A stretch of DNA of 64,000 nt from CAZCJU01 sp964562175 (GTDB lineage: Bacteria; Bacillota; Clostridia; Oscillospirales; CAG-272): NCBI GenBank assembly GCA_964562175.1, contig CAZLRV010000001.1:124001-188000 (forward strand), given 5' to 3'. Shown here piece after piece: positions 17,158 to 25,719 of the stretch. A program made the position numbers and the translations under genes. A model generated the notes under the pieces. The model saw only the letters and a list, made by a program, of their open reading frames with translations, searched no databases and was not told where the DNA came from. The number at the start of each line of letters is the position of its first letter. Positions within the stretch are counted from its first letter, which is position 1.

Positions 17158-20100
17158 ATGGCAAACAATAACATATACAAAGCAGGCATAGACATAGGCT
17201 CAACGACGGTAAAGCTGGTCATAACAAAGGACGGCAAAACCGTCTACGGGCAGTACGAAAGGCACAGAGCAAGGGTGCGTGAATCGCTCATTTCGCTGCT
17301 TTCGGACGCAAGGGAGCAGCTGGGCGAGCTTACATTTACCGCCGCATTCACGGGCAGCGGAAGCATAAACCTCGCCAAGGCGGTAAGCCTTCCCTTTGTT
17401 CAGGAGGTCGCGGCGGATGCCGAGGCACTTAAGCAGATCGCCCCGGACACAGACGTTGCGATAGAGCTGGGCGGCGAGGATGCGAAAATAATATATTTCA
17501 CCGGCGGTCTTGAGGAGCGTATGAACGGCGTATGCGCCGGCGGCACCGGCTCGTTTATAGACCAAATGGCGGCACTGCTTCAAACGGACGCTACGGGACT
17601 TAACGAATATGCGAAGAATTACAAGCAGATATATCCCATAGCCGCACGTTGCGGAGTATTTGCGAAAACGGATATACAGCCGCTGATAAACGACGGTGCG
17701 GCAAAGGAGGATCTTGCCGCAAGCGTTTTGCAAGCCGTGGTAAATCAAACCATAAGCGGACTTGCGTGCGGCAAGCCCATTCGCGGCAAGATCGCATTTT
17801 TGGGCGGCCCGTTGCACTTTCTTTCGGAGCTTCGCGCGGCGTTCGTTCGCACGCTAAAGCTCACGCCCGAAAATACGGTCATACCCGACACGCCTCATCT
17901 TTTTGCCGCACTCGGCGCATCTATGATGGCAGAGGGCGAGCCTATATCGCTCACCGAGCTTATTCGCCGACTTGAGGGCTGTACGAATATGAGCTTTGAG
18001 CTGAAGCGTCTTGACCCGCTTTTTGACGGTGAGGACGATTACAAGGCGTTCAAAGCCCGCCACGAATCGCACAAGATAAAGCGGTGCGAGCTTTCGGAGT
18101 ACACGGGCGATTGCTTTTTGGGTATAGATGCGGGCAGTACAACGACTAAGCTGGCACTTATCGGCTCAAACGGTGAGCTTCTTTGGTCGTTCTATTCTCC
18201 TAACAATTCTTCCCCTGTCAACGTCGCACGGCAGGCACTCATGCAAATGATGTCGCTTATCCCCCCCTCCGCTCACATACGCCGCACCTGCTCGACGGGC
18301 TACGGTGAGGAGCTTATGAAAGCGGCGTTCTGTCTTGATATGGGGCAGGTGGAAACGGTTGCACATTGCACGGCGGCAATGTTCTTTGACCCTATGGCGG
18401 ATTGCGTTCTGGACATAGGCGGTCAAGATATGAAATATATAAAAATAAAGGACGGCGTTGTTGACAGCGTGCTTTTGAACGAGGCTTGCTCCTCCGGCTG
18501 TGGCTCGTTTATCGAAAACTTCGCCTCGTCCCTCTCGCACACGGCTCAGAGCTTTGCCCGTGAAGCCTTGTATGCGAAAGCCCCCGCCGACCTCGGTACT
18601 CGTTGTACCGTATTTATGAATTCCAACGTAAAGCAAGCTCAAAAAGAGGGTGCGACACTTGCGGATATTTCAGCGGGTCTTGCCTACAGTGTCGTAAAAA
18701 ACGCTCTTTTCAAGGTCATAAAGCTGACGGATACAGCGTCCCTCGGCACTCACGTAATAGTGCAAGGCGGTACGTTCCGCTCCGATGCGGTGCTTCGTGC
18801 ATTTGAAAAGATATCCGGACTTGAGGCTATATGTCCCGATATTTCCGAGCTTATGGGCGCATTCGGTGCGGCGCTTATTGCGAAAAACACATACACCGGA
18901 ACGCAAACATCGTTTATGTCGAGCGATGATATTTCATCGCTGACTTATTCCTCCTCTACCGTTCGTTGCGGCAAATGCTCAAACAACTGTCTTTTGACCG
19001 TAAATAAATTTTCGGGCAACAGACGATATATCTCCGGAAACCGTTGTGAAAACGGAATAGGCGCAAAAAGCACGAAAAAAGACATTCCCAATGTTATGGC
19101 GTACAAATACGCACGTGTTTTCGACTATACGCCGCTTGAGTCGGAAAACGCTCCGAGGGGCGAGATAGGCATACCTCGTGTGCTTAATATGTATGAAAAC
19201 TACCCGTTCTGGGCGGTATTCTTCCGTGCCCTCGGCTTCAGAACGGTTCTCTCGCCCGAATCAAATCACAAAATATACGAGCTTGGTATGGAATCCATTC
19301 CGTCGGAAAGCGAATGCTACCCCGCCAAGCTGTCACACGGTCACGTTCAGGCACTTATCAACTCGGGTATAAAAACGATATTTTATCCGAGCGTATTCTT
19401 TGAGCGTACCGAAGAGGGGGCGACAAACAATTACAATTGCCCCATGGTCATAGGTTATCCCGAAAACATTAAAAACAATGTTGAGGAGATAAACAGCGGA
19501 GAGGTAAGGTTTATTCACCCGTTCATTTCGTTTGCACGTGAAGAGGATGCATCGAAAAGACTCTGCCAAGTAATGAAAAACTGCTTTGACATTCCCTCTG
19601 CCGAGACAAAGCGTGCCGTGCATTCGGCATGGGCTGAGCTTTTGAGCTTCAAGGACGATATAAAGAAAAAAGGCACTTCCGCACTTGAGTGGATAGAGAA
19701 AAACAACGCTCACGGCATCGTCGTTGCCGGCAGACCCTATCACAGCGACCCCGAGATAAACCACGGTATACCCGAGCTTATAACCTCCTACGGCTTTGCC
19801 GTTTTGACCGAGGATTGCCTGCCGACCTCGCCCGTGCGACCGATACGTGTTACCGACCAATGGAGCTACCATTCACGTCTTTACAGTGCGGCGCAGTACG
19901 TTGCTTCATCCGAAAGGCTCGATCTGCTCCAGCTCAATTCGTTCGGTTGCGGTCTTGATGCCGTAACGACGGATCAGGTGCATGAAATACTCGATAACTC
20001 CGAGAAGCTTTATACACTGCTTAAGATAGACGAAATAAACAACCTCGGTGCGGCAAGAATAAGAATACGCTCGCTCATAGCGGCAATAGCACAGCGACAA

Positions 20101-21357
20101 GGCAAAAACACCGCACCGAAGCCGAGCGTGAAATACGAGCGTACCGTTTTCAGCGAGCAAATGAAGCAGGACGGTTACACGATAATCGCTCCGCAAATGG
20201 CTCCGATACATTTCGAGCTTGTGCAGGAGGCGTTCAATAATTTCGGCTATAATTTCGTAATACTCGACAACGACACACGCTCCGCAGTCGATACGGGCTT
20301 AAGAGTGGTAAACAACGATGCTTGCTACCCCTCGCTTATAGTCACCGGTCAGATAATGAACGCCGTGCTTTCGGGCAAATACGATACGAACAAGCTCGCA
20401 ATTATGATGTCGCAGACGGGCGGCTGCTGCCGTGCATCGAACTATATCGCATTTATACGCCGTGCGCTTGACAATGTGGGGCTGGGTCATATTCCCGTAA
20501 TTTCATTGAATGCGGGCGGTATGGAGTCAAATCCCGGCTTCAAGCTCAACTTCAATATGCTGAAGGCGGGAGCGGAGGCACTCGTTTGGGGCGATCTGCT
20601 TATGAAATGCCTTTACAGAACACGACCGTACGAAACAGAAAAAGGCTCCGCCAATGCCCTTTTCCGCACTCTTATGGACGAATGTAAGGTCAAAATACGC
20701 CAAAAGTTCTCTTTTAAGGTCTACAAGCAAACGTGCGAGAGGATAGTTTCCGAATTTGACAAGCTGCCGATTTGCGGTGAGCGAAAAACGAGAGTCGGCA
20801 TTGTCGGCGAGATACTTGTAAAATATATGCCGCTTGCCAACAATTACCTCGTTGACCTGCTTGAGGCAGAGGGAGCGGAAGCGGTGGTTCCCGATTTCAT
20901 AGACTTTTTCGAGTACGGTGCTTACGATAATATGTACCGTCACGATGCTTTGGGCGGCAAAAAGAAAAGCGCCATAACAGGCAAGCTCACGATAGACGCA
21001 ATAGAGCTTATACGTCGTCCCGCAGAGGCGGCACTTGCAAAAAGCGAGCGTTTTTCGTGCCATGAGAAGATAGAAAAGCTTGCGCAATACGCAAAGCCGT
21101 TCCTTTCCATAGGCAATCAATACGGCGAGGGCTGGTTCTTAACAGGCGAGATGGTTCATCTCATCAAAGAAGGCGTAAACAACATCGTATGTATACAGCC
21201 TTTCGGTTGTCTGCCGAATCACGTTGTCGGAAAAGGCGTAATAAAAGCGGTCAAAAAAGAATATCCGCAAGCAAGCATTGCCGCCGTCGATTACGACCCC
21301 GGTGCAAGTGAGGTAAACCAGCTTAACAGAATAAAGCTGCTTTTGTCAAACAAATAA
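17158..21357 (+). CDS. Large fused 2-hydroxyacyl-CoA dehydratase activase-like protein
   Basis: 1399 residues. Two BcrAD/BadFG-type ATPase domains come first (about 8-260, GIDIGSTTVK; and about 320-575, GIDAGSTTTK), then a CGKCSNNC knuckle near residue 602, a DUF2229-type domain from about 668, and an HgdB-like C-terminal part from about 1000. Each ATPase half has the two Cys that hold the bridging [4Fe-4S] cluster in the HgdC homodimer: Cys in GVCAGGTGS and ARCGVF, and in ACSSGCGS and TRCTVF. The fusion could thus carry one cluster inside a single chain. Such activases drive ATP-dependent electron transfer to radical dehydratases; the partner here is unknown. The family is common in Clostridia. 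It stands alone, with a weak RBS. Confidence 0.88.
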   Translation: MANNNIYKAGIDIGSTTVKLVITKDGKTVYGQYERHRARVRESLISLLSDAREQLGELTFTAAFTGSGSINLAKAVSLPFVQEVAADAEALKQIAPDTDVAIELGGEDAKIIYFTGGLEERMNGVCAGGTGSFIDQMAALLQTDATGLNEYAKNYKQIYPIAARCGVFAKTDIQPLINDGAAKEDLAASVLQAVVNQTISGLACGKPIRGKIAFLGGPLHFLSELRAAFVRTLKLTPENTVIPDTPHLFAALGASMMAEGEPISLTELIRRLEGCTNMSFELKRLDPLFDGEDDYKAFKARHESHKIKRCELSEYTGDCFLGIDAGSTTTKLALIGSNGELLWSFYSPNNSSPVNVARQALMQMMSLIPPSAHIRRTCSTGYGEELMKAAFCLDMGQVETVAHCTAAMFFDPMADCVLDIGGQDMKYIKIKDGVVDSVLLNEACSSGCGSFIENFASSLSHTAQSFAREALYAKAPADLGTRCTVFMNSNVKQAQKEGATLADISAGLAYSVVKNALFKVIKLTDTASLGTHVIVQGGTFRSDAVLRAFEKISGLEAICPDISELMGAFGAALIAKNTYTGTQTSFMSSDDISSLTYSSSTVRCGKCSNNCLLTVNKFSGNRRYISGNRCENGIGAKSTKKDIPNVMAYKYARVFDYTPLESENAPRGEIGIPRVLNMYENYPFWAVFFRALGFRTVLSPESNHKIYELGMESIPSESECYPAKLSHGHVQALINSGIKTIFYPSVFFERTEEGATNNYNCPMVIGYPENIKNNVEEINSGEVRFIHPFISFAREEDASKRLCQVMKNCFDIPSAETKRAVHSAWAELLSFKDDIKKKGTSALEWIEKNNAHGIVVAGRPYHSDPEINHGIPELITSYGFAVLTEDCLPTSPVRPIRVTDQWSYHSRLYSAAQYVASSERLDLLQLNSFGCGLDAVTTDQVHEILDNSEKLYTLLKIDEINNLGAARIRIRSLIAAIAQRQGKNTAPKPSVKYERTVFSEQMKQDGYTIIAPQMAPIHFELVQEAFNNFGYNFVILDNDTRSAVDTGLRVVNNDACYPSLIVTGQIMNAVLSGKYDTNKLAIMMSQTGGCCRASNYIAFIRRALDNVGLGHIPVISLNAGGMESNPGFKLNFNMLKAGAEALVWGDLLMKCLYRTRPYETEKGSANALFRTLMDECKVKIRQKFSFKVYKQTCERIVSEFDKLPICGERKTRVGIVGEILVKYMPLANNYLVDLLEAEGAEAVVPDFIDFFEYGAYDNMYRHDALGGKKKSAITGKLTIDAIELIRRPAEAALAKSERFSCHEKIEKLAQYAKPFLSIGNQYGEGWFLTGEMVHLIKEGVNNIVCIQPFGCLPNHVVGKGVIKAVKKEYPQASIAAVDYDPGASEVNQLNRIKLLLSNK

Positions 21358-21387
21358 CAATACCATATAGGATATAAATGAATAAAA

Positions 21388-21774
21388 ATGCCATCCGGGC
21401 TTGAATATCTCGGACGGAGTGCTTTTGAGAATTGCACCTCGCTTGAGAGCGTGAGCATTCCCGGCGGCGTTGCGATATTGAATGACAGCTGTTTTTCCGG
21501 CTGTACATCACTCAAAACGATTCCGCTCGGCAACATCAGGGATATAGGCTCAAATGCGTTTGCGAACTGCAAGGGTCTTTCCTCGGTCAGATTGCCTGCC
21601 TCGCTTGGCAGGATATACGCCTTTGCATTCTATAATTGCACTGATCTGTACACGATAGAATATATGGGCAACGATGCGTTATTCAGACGGCAGGTAAGTG
21701 TGGAGACCGGTTGGAACGATAACGCCGCAACGGGTATCATAACCTGCTTGGGCGGCGGCGAAGTTATATTTTGA
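21388..21774 (+). pseudogene. Orphan BspA-type leucine-rich-repeat fragment
   Basis: 128 residues made of about four Treponema-pallidum-type LRR units (ENCTSLESVSIP, SGCTSLKTIPLG, ANCKGLSSVRLP, YNCTDLYTIEYMG). BspA-like proteins are normally long, secreted and repeat-rich. This frame has no signal peptide and begins inside a repeat. The best RBS-spaced ATG (21378) opens only a short frame that stops after eight codons. It sits 30 nt behind the activase gene and before a bidirectional terminator. I read it as the remaining 3' end of a lost surface-protein gene; a short expressed LRR protein cannot be excluded. Confidence 0.6.
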
Positions 21775-21777
21775 AAA

Positions 21778-21812
21778 AAATCGGCGGAGATCTTTTCTCC
21801 GCCGATTTTTTA
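21778..21812. terminator. Bidirectional terminator between the LRR fragment and rubrerythrin
   Basis: TCGGCGGAGA (21781-21790) pairs perfectly with TCTCCGCCGA (21796-21805) around a 5-nt loop. It has an A-run on the left and a T-run on the right, so it works for both converging units. Confidence 0.9.
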
Positions 21813-21819
21813 TATTTTA

Positions 21820-22362
21820 TTATTTAAAATATCTGTTCAAAAGACCCTCAAATGCCTTGCCGTGGCGTGCTTCGTCACGTGCCATTTCGTGTACTGTGTC
21901 GTGGATAGCATCGAGGTTCTGTGCCTTTGCAAGCTTAGCAAGCTCGAATTTGCCCATTGTTGCGCCGTTTTCCGCATCTACTCTCATTTCGAGGTTTTTC
22001 TTTGTGCTGTCTGTTACCACCTCGCCGAGAAGCTCCGCAAACTTTGCCGCATGCTCCGCTTCCTCCATTGCCGCCTTTTCGTAGTACATACCTACCTCAG
22101 GATAGCCCTCTCTGTATGCAACTCTTGCCATTGCAAGATACATACCGACCTCGGTGCATTCGCCCTTGAAGTTATCTCTCAAGCCCTCAACTATTGCCGG
22201 GTCTACGTCCTTTGCAACTCCGAGAACGTGCTCTGCTGCCCAAGTCTTCTCGCCCTTTTCCTCAACGAACTTCGATGCAGGCACTCCGCATACAGGGCAT
22301 TTTTCGGGAGCCTCGTTTCCCTCGTGAACATATCCGCAAACCGTGCATTTGAATTTTTTCAT
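21820..22362 (-). CDS. Reverse rubrerythrin
   Basis: A 180-residue cytoplasmic non-haem iron peroxidase of the reverse type: the rubredoxin-like FeCys4 site comes first (Cys6, Cys9, Cys22, Cys25) and the four-helix diiron domain second, with the Glu/His ligand motifs ECTEVGMYLAMA, EEAEH and DEARHGKAF. Classical rubrerythrins have the opposite order. It reduces hydrogen peroxide with electrons from NADH or ferredoxin systems in obligate anaerobes, which fits a strict anaerobe. AAGGAG precedes the ATG. A strong promoter lies at 22415-22443, and it is a single-gene unit. Confidence 0.95.
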   Translation of the reverse strand: MKKFKCTVCGYVHEGNEAPEKCPVCGVPASKFVEEKGEKTWAAEHVLGVAKDVDPAIVEGLRDNFKGECTEVGMYLAMARVAYREGYPEVGMYYEKAAMEEAEHAAKFAELLGEVVTDSTKKNLEMRVDAENGATMGKFELAKLAKAQNLDAIHDTVHEMARDEARHGKAFEGLLNRYFK

Positions 22363-22414
22363 TTTATTTCTCCTTATTGATTATATTTTTTATTTAGGAA
22401 TTCTTATCAATAAG

Positions 22415-22443
22415 AGTATATCATAAAAATCCCCACTTGTCAA
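22415..22443 (-). promoter_or_regulatory. Promoter of reverse rubrerythrin
   Basis: On the minus strand TTGACA (22443-22438) and TATACT (22420-22415) are 17 nt apart. Immediately downstream lies the palindrome CTTATTGATAAG within an AT-rich stretch, in the place expected for a repressor such as PerR; it is not a good match to the PerR consensus, so the regulator is a guess. Confidence 0.8.
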
Positions 22444-22490
22444 TAGCTTTCACGAAAAAAAATAATTTTATGCAAAATAACAAATACCTA

Positions 22491-22519
22491 TTGACAAAAT
22501 GCAAAAATTATGGTGTATT
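22491..22519 (+). promoter_or_regulatory. Possible promoter of the broken lipoprotein gene
   Basis: TTGACA (22491-22496) with a weak TGTATT (22514-22519) at 17 nt. Between here and the ATG at 22646 lie a second TTGACA at 22572 and the hairpin CAATCG/CGATTG (22604-22620). No other gene is seen in this 283-nt gap. Confidence 0.4.
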
Positions 22520-22645
22520 TTTCTTGTAAGATAAAAGGTTAAGAAAGGATTGATACCATTGGCACTTTGATTTGACAATAGATGGTAGTTTAAGAATAAA
22601 ATTCAATCGCACGACGATTGGGTAATATAAAACAAGGAGCTTTTT

Positions 22646-23562
22646 ATGAAATAATTTTCAGTATTCACATTGATCCTCTCCGCCCTTCTGCTTGCTTCCT
22701 GCCACACCGACGGCGGTGTGGAAACAGCGGCAAACAGTACCCCCCCGCGGCTGTAGTATCGGATAATATTACATCCGATATTGAGGATACGGATATTGTA
22801 ACCGATGTGGAGGGCACGGCAAATGCGGAGAATACTACCGATAACACGGTAACCTCACCACTTGACGATACGGAAACAGCACAACCGGAGGACACCGAGC
22901 CTGTTGCCGAATACTATTACGGAAATGACAGATATATAGCGTCCCGACAAGAGGACACGCCCTCAATACGTTTTATTCGTTGGTACAAAAACGATAAGCG
23001 TCACGGTGAGCCGGCGATAATTTGCAAAAAGAACCCCGACAGTGAGGAATTTCTGTTTGAGCCGCTTGTGGTAAGCTGCGGTCAGATGAAATGTTCGCTG
23101 GCGATAGGAGAAAAATATTTCGCACTTGTAGTAGACGAGCAAACGGACATTCCTCATTTGTACTATCTCAATGAGGGAAAGGAGCTGTCGCTTGTCGGCT
23201 TGAATTGCAGTAACATTTCACTTTGTCCTATAGTAAAGGATGATACTCTATATCTGTTCACGGCAGCATCTGCCGAAGCAGACGGAATGCATGACACGGT
23301 AACATTTTATTCTCTCGGAATCAAGACCGGCGAGATCAAAAAGCTCAACACCTTCAAGTTGAGCGATTACGCCACCACCCTGCCCAAGGGTGCATACGTT
23401 ATCAAAACAACATGCCATTATTATGAGCAGTATACGAGCCTTGACAACAAGAGCGGAACACTTGAGTTGAACGATGCACTGAACGCAAACAACGGTACGA
23501 TAAATGTTGCATACACTATAGAGGACGGAAAGGTCGCTTTCAAAAAGGCAGAGATACATTAA
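22646..23562 (+). pseudogene. Broken lipoprotein gene: early stop plus frameshift at a C7 tract
   Basis: AAGGAG at 22634-22639 precedes an ATG at 22646 whose third codon is TAA. Read past it, the frame gives a typical lipoprotein signal ending in LLLASC, then stops at a TAG near 22753. A run of seven C (22740-22746) lies just before; one extra C would join this signal frame to the long frame that continues to 23562. That frame is acidic and Thr-rich at first (ENTTDNTVT, DDTETAQPED), followed by a soluble domain of about 215 residues that I do not recognise. So the intact form would be an exported lipoprotein of about 300 residues. Pseudogene, phase variation and assembly error are all possible. 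Confidence 0.7.
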
Positions 23563-23570
23563 ATATAAGC

Positions 23571-23603
23571 ACGCCCCAACGGAGCATAAGCCCGTTGGGG
23601 CGT
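23571..23603. terminator. Hairpin terminator between converging genes
   Basis: ACGCCCCAACGG (23571-23582) pairs perfectly with CCGTTGGGGCGT (23592-23603), a 12-bp stem. Flanking T-runs are weak on both strands, but its place between two converging 3' ends fits shared termination. Confidence 0.7.
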
Positions 23604-23616
23604 ATTAAATTGCTTT

Positions 23617-25710
23617 TCAAGTCTGTTTGTTATCCATGCCCTTTAGCCAATAGATAACATGAGAGGCAAAGCCGTGGTTACAGCTTGCAAGATCGGTATC
23701 GTTTTCCCAAAGCGTGCCGGTTTTTTCAGCCATATAGAGAAAATATCCTTTTATTTCCTCCCTCAGCTTATCGTACAAGCCATACCTGTAAAGCAACTCA
23801 AGGCGCAGATAATTTCCGATAAATGCGTTTGCGTGGTGTATTTCGGGTCTTTTACCCGTTTTTTTTCTTTGCGGTCCGAAGTCATGTGTGAGTATCTCCC
23901 ACAGCTGTGGGTACAGCTGTGGCGTTGCAACCTCGGTGAAAAACGCATAGTACTGATTTGATTCGGTGAAATTGTCTGTCACGCAAGCCTTGCCGTTCTC
24001 ATCAAGCAAAGCGTTATCGGCAAAAAAGCCGTTTTTGTACGATGTCTTACGTATCACTTCGGCAAGACGCTCGCCCTGCTCAAGCGTATTCTCATCGTTG
24101 TACAGTCTGCCTATCGTTTTTTTCATAAGCGAATAGAGCATATTTGTCGGATATGATATATCCTGTACAAAGTCGTTTGATCTGCTCCATTCTATAAATA
24201 CCCAATTCGGCAGCTTTTGCAAAAGCCCGTCACCGTTTTCAAAGGTGCGGAAAAAGTCAAGCAAGCGATACACTTTATCGCGTGCCGCCTCAACAAGTGC
24301 GATATCGCCGCTTCGTTTCAAATATTCCTCAAGCTCAACGACAAACCACATTGCCCAATTCGGTATATATACCCCGTCCGTATGATCGCCGGGGTAGCAC
24401 ATCGGAAGCATTCCGTCGGGTATAAAATCGAATTTTTCGCAAAGCACGAAATTTTCCAAAAAATCATGCTCTACTTGCGTTTTTCCTGTCAAGGCGTATT
24501 CTGTGCGTGCGGTAAAAAAGCTGTCGCACAACCAGCCGGCACGCTCTCTTGATGGGCAATCCATAAATATATCGACGGTATTTTGCATAAAAGTAGCCTT
24601 TGCCGCATCGAATATTTTTTTAAGCTCATCGTCCTTTATATCGGGGCGATATTTTATTTTCGATTCGGGAAACTCGCAAGCACGCACGCACACATTATGC
24701 AATATAAGACCCTGCCCGTGCGCCACCGCCTTAAGATATTTCAGGCAATACGGCTCAAGCGTCGATATACGGTACGTGCCTTTTTTCATTTTCCATTGTA
24801 CAATGCTCGATGCCGTAAGCCTAAACGGATCGACATCGCCGTCGGTCATTATCTCATCAAACGCAAAATACAGTGTCGTATCTCCGTCACATATGACCTG
24901 CGCTTCAATAAAGCCCGTTACCTCTCTGCCCATATCAAATATCACATACGAATTATCGGGCAGTGCAACCGTTGAGCGTTCGCTTGCCTCGGGGTCAAGC
25001 GGCTCAAAGTCGAATATTTGGTAGTTCTTTGCCGGAAAGCATTCTGCCTCATCGAGCGTAAAGCCCTTATATATTTCGCTTATATTCTTCACGCATCTGT
25101 CGGAAAAATACTTTTCTTTTTCGCTCTCTCCGACTCTTCCGAGACCTACGAGTGTTTTCGCCTTATATATCGGGTATTCCGGATACGGTGAGCCTCTTGA
25201 AATAAACCTCGGGCTGTCGGTCTGTATCAGCTCAACACGCTCACCGCATTCGGGTCGGGTAAGGTCATAGACCTCACTGAAGGCACGTTGAAACGAATAG
25301 CGTGTCGTTTTGATAAGCTTTTGCTCGTACCGATACGCATCGAAGCCGCAGACTCCCGTTGCCGCCGCAACACGCTCGCCCTCTCGCACCTCGGCGCACA
25401 GCGTTGAGGGTTGATATGCGTATTCAAAGCTGTTTACATAATAGCCTATTGCATATATCTTAAGCACGTTATCATCGCACGTGAGATACTTCTCGATATC
25501 AATGATATCGACTCTGAGATGACCGTGTGCCGTTCTTGCAGTCGATGCGGAAACAAACGTATCGTTTATTGCAACACGGCAAAGTGCCGACGATGCAAGA
25601 TAAAGCGTATACCCGCCTGCCGGCAAATGAGCGATGAAGCACAGCGGATAATTCATGCTTTTTTCCTTGCCGCTCTCCCAAACGGGTACGGCTTTTTTGA
25701 AGTATTCCAT
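23617..25710 (-). CDS. Glycoside hydrolase family 78-like alpha-L-rhamnosidase
   Basis: About 697 residues with no signal peptide, so cytoplasmic. The N-terminal half is beta-rich. The six-hairpin (alpha/alpha)6 domain begins near residue 330 and contains DCPSRERAGWLCD, which keeps the three acidic residues (Asp, Glu, Asp) of the GH78 consensus, and GTLWEN near the end, which places the presumed base Glu. It should release terminal L-rhamnose from imported oligosaccharides or glycosides. ATG at 25710 is chosen over the TTG one codon earlier because of GAGGGG spacing. It starts 9 nt after the tgt stop and ends the PIG-L-tgt-GH78 unit. Exact substrate unknown. Confidence 0.8.
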   Translation of the reverse strand: MEYFKKAVPVWESGKEKSMNYPLCFIAHLPAGGYTLYLASSALCRVAINDTFVSASTARTAHGHLRVDIIDIEKYLTCDDNVLKIYAIGYYVNSFEYAYQPSTLCAEVREGERVAAATGVCGFDAYRYEQKLIKTTRYSFQRAFSEVYDLTRPECGERVELIQTDSPRFISRGSPYPEYPIYKAKTLVGLGRVGESEKEKYFSDRCVKNISEIYKGFTLDEAECFPAKNYQIFDFEPLDPEASERSTVALPDNSYVIFDMGREVTGFIEAQVICDGDTTLYFAFDEIMTDGDVDPFRLTASSIVQWKMKKGTYRISTLEPYCLKYLKAVAHGQGLILHNVCVRACEFPESKIKYRPDIKDDELKKIFDAAKATFMQNTVDIFMDCPSRERAGWLCDSFFTARTEYALTGKTQVEHDFLENFVLCEKFDFIPDGMLPMCYPGDHTDGVYIPNWAMWFVVELEEYLKRSGDIALVEAARDKVYRLLDFFRTFENGDGLLQKLPNWVFIEWSRSNDFVQDISYPTNMLYSLMKKTIGRLYNDENTLEQGERLAEVIRKTSYKNGFFADNALLDENGKACVTDNFTESNQYYAFFTEVATPQLYPQLWEILTHDFGPQRKKTGKRPEIHHANAFIGNYLRLELLYRYGLYDKLREEIKGYFLYMAEKTGTLWENDTDLASCNHGFASHVIYWLKGMDNKQT

Positions 25711-25719
25711 CAAAGCCCC

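Noticed and set aside
16305..17237. 310-codon frame antisense to pnp
   Set aside because: Overlaps conserved pnp codons and the pnp terminator; no family resemblance.
22572..22602. Second promoter TTGACA/TAAAAT before the broken lipoprotein gene
   Set aside because: 19-nt spacing is poor and the element is embedded in possible hairpins; not listed as a feature.
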